From positions 310,001-374,000 of the forward strand of contig NZ_LMHJ01000004.1 of assembly GCF_001427795.1 (NCBI RefSeq): a stretch of 64,000 nt of DNA, given 5' to 3'. Position 1 is the first letter of the stretch. Each line of letters starts with the position of its first letter. The notes beneath the pieces are model-generated. The model was not told the origin of the DNA and ran no database searches. It saw only the letters and a list, made by a program, of their open reading frames with translations. The stretch comes from Nocardioides sp. Root682 (GTDB lineage Bacteria > Actinomycetota > Actinomycetes > Propionibacteriales > Nocardioidaceae). Below are positions 60,254 to 64,000 of the stretch, in pieces. Both the position numbers and the translations under genes were made by a program.

Positions 60254-61468
60254 TCAGGGTTGTTGGAACGCGGCCCGAACCCGGTCGAACCGAATGAACT
60301 CCTGTTCAAGGCGAACGCGTGGACCCCATGCCCCGATCCGCAGACCGTCGAGCACCCTGCGCTCATTCGGTGTGAGGTTGTTCAGTTCTCGCGTGGACTG
60401 TCTGGCTTCCGTGACGTAGAAGTCACGGTGGGCCGTCAGCGTCTCGACATCCATGAGAACTGACTCCGTGTGCTCAACGGCGCACCGGACAGCGTCCAGA
60501 ATGGCGAACCCATGAGTGTCGATATCGCCCCAGTAGTGAAGCCGCACGTGCGCTAGCCACGGTAAGGACGCGACGAGCTCGTCGGCGCCGTACCCCGCGC
60601 CCCAGATGACCAGACGATTCGGTGCGTCCGGTACGACAAGGAACGATGTCTGGTTCTCAACGACTACAACCTCGGTGACGTCGGACGACGGAATGAACGC
60701 TCCGAGGTCGGGGATCGGCCAGGTCACGTCTGCGTCTCCCGGGCCGGCCTGCATGCCGAGGACGTGTCGCGGGCCGCGGATACGGACTCGTCGCTGTGGC
60801 ACCCGGAATCCGTACTTCTCCTCCATGGTCTTCGCGCCGACCGGGACCGAGGCCGGGTTGGTCGTGGTTTCGAGGAGCCGGCCGAAGAGGGCTCGGTTGG
60901 TTTCGACCACCTTGGTGTGCATCCCGGCAACCGGTATCTCGCGGACGTATACGCCGGGGCGAGGGTTGTCGGCGACCCATAGGGCGGCCGAGAGGAGAAG
61001 AGCCCAGGCGTCGCCGGCCGCAACGACGTCATGCGGGCGCTGGAGCGCAACTGCACGGGCCGCGTCTGCGATGACCGGGTGGCACTCGGTCACGGCGATG
61101 GCTGATGCGAATACTTGGGCCTGCTTGCGTTCGGCACTGCTGAGGAGCGCAAGAGCAACCTCGCCGCTCGGCACGATGGCGGCGTAGGGGACCGGTTGCA
61201 TACCGAGCCCAGGGACGTTCGTCCGCCGGGTGTCGAGTGTCCATCCGTTGGCGATGGCAGCGTCCTGAAGTCTTCTCGCCCAGGCCGTGGCAGCCTTGAA
61301 GTCGTTCGACAGTTCGTCGCGATCAGGACGTGGGAGCCGAACTCGCAGCGGGAACAGCCGAGTCTGGTCGTGCGGGGCGGCGTGGAGCGCTGCGAGCAAC
61401 TGGCCGCTATCCCACTTCCGGCGCACGGCGTCGGTAACCGTTGCAGGCGTTGCCCAGTCGGATCTCAC
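60254..61468 (-). CDS. jetD: Wadjet nuclease subunit JetD (DUF3322/DUF2220)
   Basis: 404 residues from the GTG at 61468, overlapping the jetC stop by four bases. An N-terminal DUF3322-like domain (about 1-180) is followed by a DUF2220/Toprim-like domain: VVVENQTSFLVV with the metal Glu, VIWGAGYGADELV, and HYWGDIDTHGFAIL with the DxD pair. JetD is the nuclease that cuts plasmids after they are extruded by the JetABC SMC-like complex. The gene order jetC-jetD matches Wadjet type I. The domain residues appear intact, so the system may be functional provided that jetA and jetB lie beyond the right edge. Confidence 0.88.
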   Translation of the reverse strand: MRSDWATPATVTDAVRRKWDSGQLLAALHAAPHDQTRLFPLRVRLPRPDRDELSNDFKAATAWARRLQDAAIANGWTLDTRRTNVPGLGMQPVPYAAIVPSGEVALALLSSAERKQAQVFASAIAVTECHPVIADAARAVALQRPHDVVAAGDAWALLLSAALWVADNPRPGVYVREIPVAGMHTKVVETNRALFGRLLETTTNPASVPVGAKTMEEKYGFRVPQRRVRIRGPRHVLGMQAGPGDADVTWPIPDLGAFIPSSDVTEVVVVENQTSFLVVPDAPNRLVIWGAGYGADELVASLPWLAHVRLHYWGDIDTHGFAILDAVRCAVEHTESVLMDVETLTAHRDFYVTEARQSTRELNNLTPNERRVLDGLRIGAWGPRVRLEQEFIRFDRVRAAFQQP

Positions 61469-64000
61469 GCGTCCTCCGCGACCACCGTGAACGCGTCGCC
61501 GGCACGGGAGGCTCGACGCCAAAGTTCACGCTTCTTGCGGAGCTCTTCGATGGTCAGCGAAAGGAGTCGGCTCCTGGGGTCTCCAGCGCGGACGTACCCG
61601 ACGGCCTTCACATGAGGTTCGATCGCCTCGATCTTCTGCAGCGGGGTGACGACCATGAGTTGGAGCCCGAGGCGCGTGAAAAGCTCGAGCCCGAACCTGG
61701 TCGATTCGTCGGACCCGCGGCCGAAGGCTTCGTCAATCATCACGAAACGGAACGCATCGCGGTTTCCACTGGCGAGGCCATACTGATACGACAGCGCCGC
61801 AGCCAAGACGGTGTAGGCGAGTTTCTCCTTCTGGCCGCCGGACTTACCGCCGGAGTCGGTGTAGTGCTCAACGAGGGCGTCACCGTCGCCTCGGCGGCGC
61901 TCGGCGGCAGCGAATGTGAACCAGTTGCGGACGTCGGTGACGCGGTCGGTCCAGGCCTTGTCCTGGGTGGTCGAACCTTCCCGTCCCGCGAACCGGTCGA
62001 GAAGATCCTTGACCAGTAGGAATCGGGTCTCGGCGTAGGTGTCATCGTCGCCGAGCAGGGCGCCTTGGGTGATGTTCCGGAGTTGGCCCCTGAACTCACG
62101 GACGGTCGGGTCTGGGGTCGGATCTGGTTCGAGCCGGATGTACGTGCCGGGGTGGTAGTCGATGTCGTTGAGCGCCTGGTTGATGGTCTCGATGCGACCA
62201 GTCATGCTTTTCTCCTCACGCTCGAGGAACTTGGCGAACGCGACGAGTTCGTGGATTGCGTTCGTTTCGAGTTGCTCCCGGAAGTTCTTCTCGAAGCGCG
62301 GCAGATCATCGTTCTCGATGCGGTCCTTCAGCTCCCGGAACCCGTCCCGAGACACGACCTGTGTTGGATCGAGCTCGGTGACGAGGGCTTCCCACAAGCC
62401 AGCGAAGTCCTTCATTGCGCCGACAAGGTCGCGACCCGACCGTTCACGCGTCGCTGTTGCGGAGTCGATGCGTCCTTGAATGTCGGCAGTCAGTTTTGTT
62501 GCCCACGCTTGGACGTCGACAACCTGGGCGGGTTCTTGGCCGGCGCGCGCGAGGGCCTCGTCCAATGCCACCTGAACTTCATCGGTGAGCGCGACGCGGA
62601 GCGCGCCCGTCATCTCGGCGTGTGCGGCGTCGAGTTGCCGCTGGTATTGGCTTCGACGTTCACGGGCGCCACCGCGACGGTCGCGGAGTCGACCTTCGCG
62701 TTCCTTGAGCGCGTCAACCAGTTCCAGTGCCTTGTCGCGCCTGTCCGTGAGCGCGGCGAGGTCCTTGGCCATCTCCTTGAGGTCGGCCAAGAGCTGTTCG
62801 GCTTCGACGAGAGCCCTGACTGCTGATGCGACGTCGATGGTGTCGGGGTCGCTGAAACGAGCCGTGAGCTGTTTGGTCGCGTATTGACGTTCACGCAGAC
62901 TCCGGGCCCGGTTGTGCCGCTCCCCCAGCTCTGCGTCTAGCTCGCCCAACTGAGGCTTCTTGACTGCAAGATCTTCGATGATGGCGTCGCGGCGGGCGGC
63001 TGTGTCCCAGCCGAGAACGTAGCTTCGGCGGCCGGTGCCGCGGTCATCCTTGGTGTGCCGGTCGCGTTCCTTGATCTGGCCGGCGACAGTGACTGCTCTG
63101 GAGTGAGTTCGGAGCTGGGTGGGGTCCTCGAGCAGTAGATGGGTGAAACGCCGGGCAAGTTCTCCAGCCACCCAAGCGGCCATCCAGTGGTCAGGCCTGA
63201 CTCGAAGGCACGCTGCGATGGTGCCCTCGGCTGCGGGCCGAGGGGTGCGGACGTCATCGGCGACTGGGTAGTAATCGAGCTTGCCGCGGAGGTTGTTCTC
63301 GTCGACCCATGAAGCCACGGCAGGGTAGTGCTCCGTCGGGACGAGCATGGAGAGTGCGAAGCCCCGGACGAGTCGCTCGGCTGCAAGTTCCCAGGCGGCG
63401 TGCTCAGGGGCGACCATGACGAGTTCGGCAATGAACGGCAGCTCGGCCGGGTCGATCCCGACGCCCTGCGCGACGCGTTCGCGGATACGGTCTTCGGCCT
63501 CCGGGACATTCGACGGACGGGTTCCGGTCTGTTGGAGCTCGCGTTCGAGCGCTTCGACGTCTTGCTGGGCGTGGTCGCGATTGGTTCGCGCTGAGAAGAC
63601 CTGCTCGTTCGCCGCGACTTCGTCGACTGTTAGCTGCTCCAGATGCTGCGTGAGCAGCCTGGTGAAGGCGGGGTGGTCAGCGGCAGTCTCTGGCGCTTGA
63701 ACACTGGCCGTTGCAGCCAACTCCTGCATCTCGGCCGCTGCGATCCGGGTGCTCGTGAGGCGCGCTTTGGCGTTGGAGATGCCATGCTCCGCTTCGCTGA
63801 GCTCGGCACCCCCTTCGTTCGCGACGGCGATCTCGAGCTGGAGGTACTCGCCTTCGCGCTTCTGGAGCTCCTTCGCCAGCCGGATGAGGCTGTGGTCGAG
63901 CTTCGGTAGTTCTTCGTCGAGAACTCCGATTTCCATGGTCAGAAGATCGATACGTCGGCCGGCGACAACTTGGGGGACGGCGCGCAGCGCTGCGCTCTGC
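61465..64000 (-). CDS. jetC: Wadjet SMC-like ATPase JetC (5' end outside window)
   Basis: At least 844 residues; the frame is open to the right edge, so the N-terminus with Walker A is not visible. Long coiled-coil stretches (about 63,550-63,930 and 62,150-62,900 in coordinates) surround a globular hinge-like part. The C-terminal ATPase half has the ABC signature GGKSGGQKEKLAYTVLAAAL and Walker B FRFVMIDEAFGRGSDEST, the MukB/SbcC-like form used by JetC. JetC pairs with kleisin JetA and JetB to loop-extrude circular DNA. Its start and the upstream jetA and jetB would lie to the right on the same strand. Confidence 0.87.
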   Translation of the reverse strand, partial: QSAALRAVPQVVAGRRIDLLTMEIGVLDEELPKLDHSLIRLAKELQKREGEYLQLEIAVANEGGAELSEAEHGISNAKARLTSTRIAAAEMQELAATASVQAPETAADHPAFTRLLTQHLEQLTVDEVAANEQVFSARTNRDHAQQDVEALERELQQTGTRPSNVPEAEDRIRERVAQGVGIDPAELPFIAELVMVAPEHAAWELAAERLVRGFALSMLVPTEHYPAVASWVDENNLRGKLDYYPVADDVRTPRPAAEGTIAACLRVRPDHWMAAWVAGELARRFTHLLLEDPTQLRTHSRAVTVAGQIKERDRHTKDDRGTGRRSYVLGWDTAARRDAIIEDLAVKKPQLGELDAELGERHNRARSLRERQYATKQLTARFSDPDTIDVASAVRALVEAEQLLADLKEMAKDLAALTDRRDKALELVDALKEREGRLRDRRGGARERRSQYQRQLDAAHAEMTGALRVALTDEVQVALDEALARAGQEPAQVVDVQAWATKLTADIQGRIDSATATRERSGRDLVGAMKDFAGLWEALVTELDPTQVVSRDGFRELKDRIENDDLPRFEKNFREQLETNAIHELVAFAKFLEREEKSMTGRIETINQALNDIDYHPGTYIRLEPDPTPDPTVREFRGQLRNITQGALLGDDDTYAETRFLLVKDLLDRFAGREGSTTQDKAWTDRVTDVRNWFTFAAAERRRGDGDALVEHYTDSGGKSGGQKEKLAYTVLAAALSYQYGLASGNRDAFRFVMIDEAFGRGSDESTRFGLELFTRLGLQLMVVTPLQKIEAIEPHVKAVGYVRAGDPRSRLLSLTIEELRKKRELWRRASRAGDAFTVVAEDA

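Noticed and set aside
1..64000. CRISPR arrays or rRNA genes
   Set aside because: No regularly spaced repeats and no rRNA-like conserved stretches were seen.

Overview
The window reads as chromosome or large plasmid of a high-GC actinobacterium. The Mce/YrbE transporter genes, the GC-rich third codon positions and the actinobacterial phenylacetate genes support this; a Nocardioidaceae-like host is a guess, since nothing in the sequence names the genus. No rRNA, tRNA or CRISPR array was seen.

Layout. (1) 1-4.3 kb: an accessory edge with the 3' part of a PD-(D/E)XK nuclease-like gene, about 1.2 kb without a convincing gene but rich in short palindromes, then a small excisionase-like HTH gene and a tyrosine integrase. 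(2) 4.4-36.5 kb: a catabolic region that looks like glutathione-dependent styrene (aryl-alkene) degradation. It holds two SCP2-like proteins, glutathione synthesis (gshA, gshB), a pyridine-nucleotide disulfide reductase, a StyA/StyB-type flavin monooxygenase, and directly behind it a complete Mce import operon (2 YrbE, ATPase, 6 MCE proteins) followed by an RND/MMPL protein and a parvulin-type isomerase. Next come a MarR regulator, an isoGHIJ-like block (CoA-transferase, SDR, two GSTs, aldehyde dehydrogenase), two crotonases, an acetyl-CoA synthetase-like ligase, a PAS protein and a phenylacetaldehyde-dehydrogenase-like gene. (3) 36.6-51.7 kb: an AraC regulator, paaK, a GMC oxidoreductase, a TetR regulator (paaR-like), an EthD-like protein, paaZ and paaABCDE-J-F-H-I-G. 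(4) 52-64 kb: a defence island with a SIR2-like/middle-component/Rad50-like ABC operon that matches the ABC-three-component architecture, a large Mrr-like nuclease-repeat protein, and the jetD and partial jetC genes of a Wadjet system.

How the parts work together (inference). Mce proteins may import the hydrophobic substrate. StyAB would epoxidise it, and no styrene oxide isomerase (styC) was found. GST and SDR would then convert the epoxide through a glutathione adduct, made possible by dedicated GSH synthesis in a lineage that normally uses mycothiol. The CoA-transferase, second GST and aldehyde dehydrogenases would lead to phenylacetate or phenylacetyl-CoA, which the paa enzymes take to acetyl-CoA and succinyl-CoA.

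Regulation. Several promoters of the catabolic half share a -35-linked element, TTGACnnCTAAG, often part of an inverted repeat CTAA-N5-TTAG, that I propose as the MarR operator. The paa promoters instead carry ACCGAAnnTTCGGT palindromes, proposed as the TetR (PaaR) operator.
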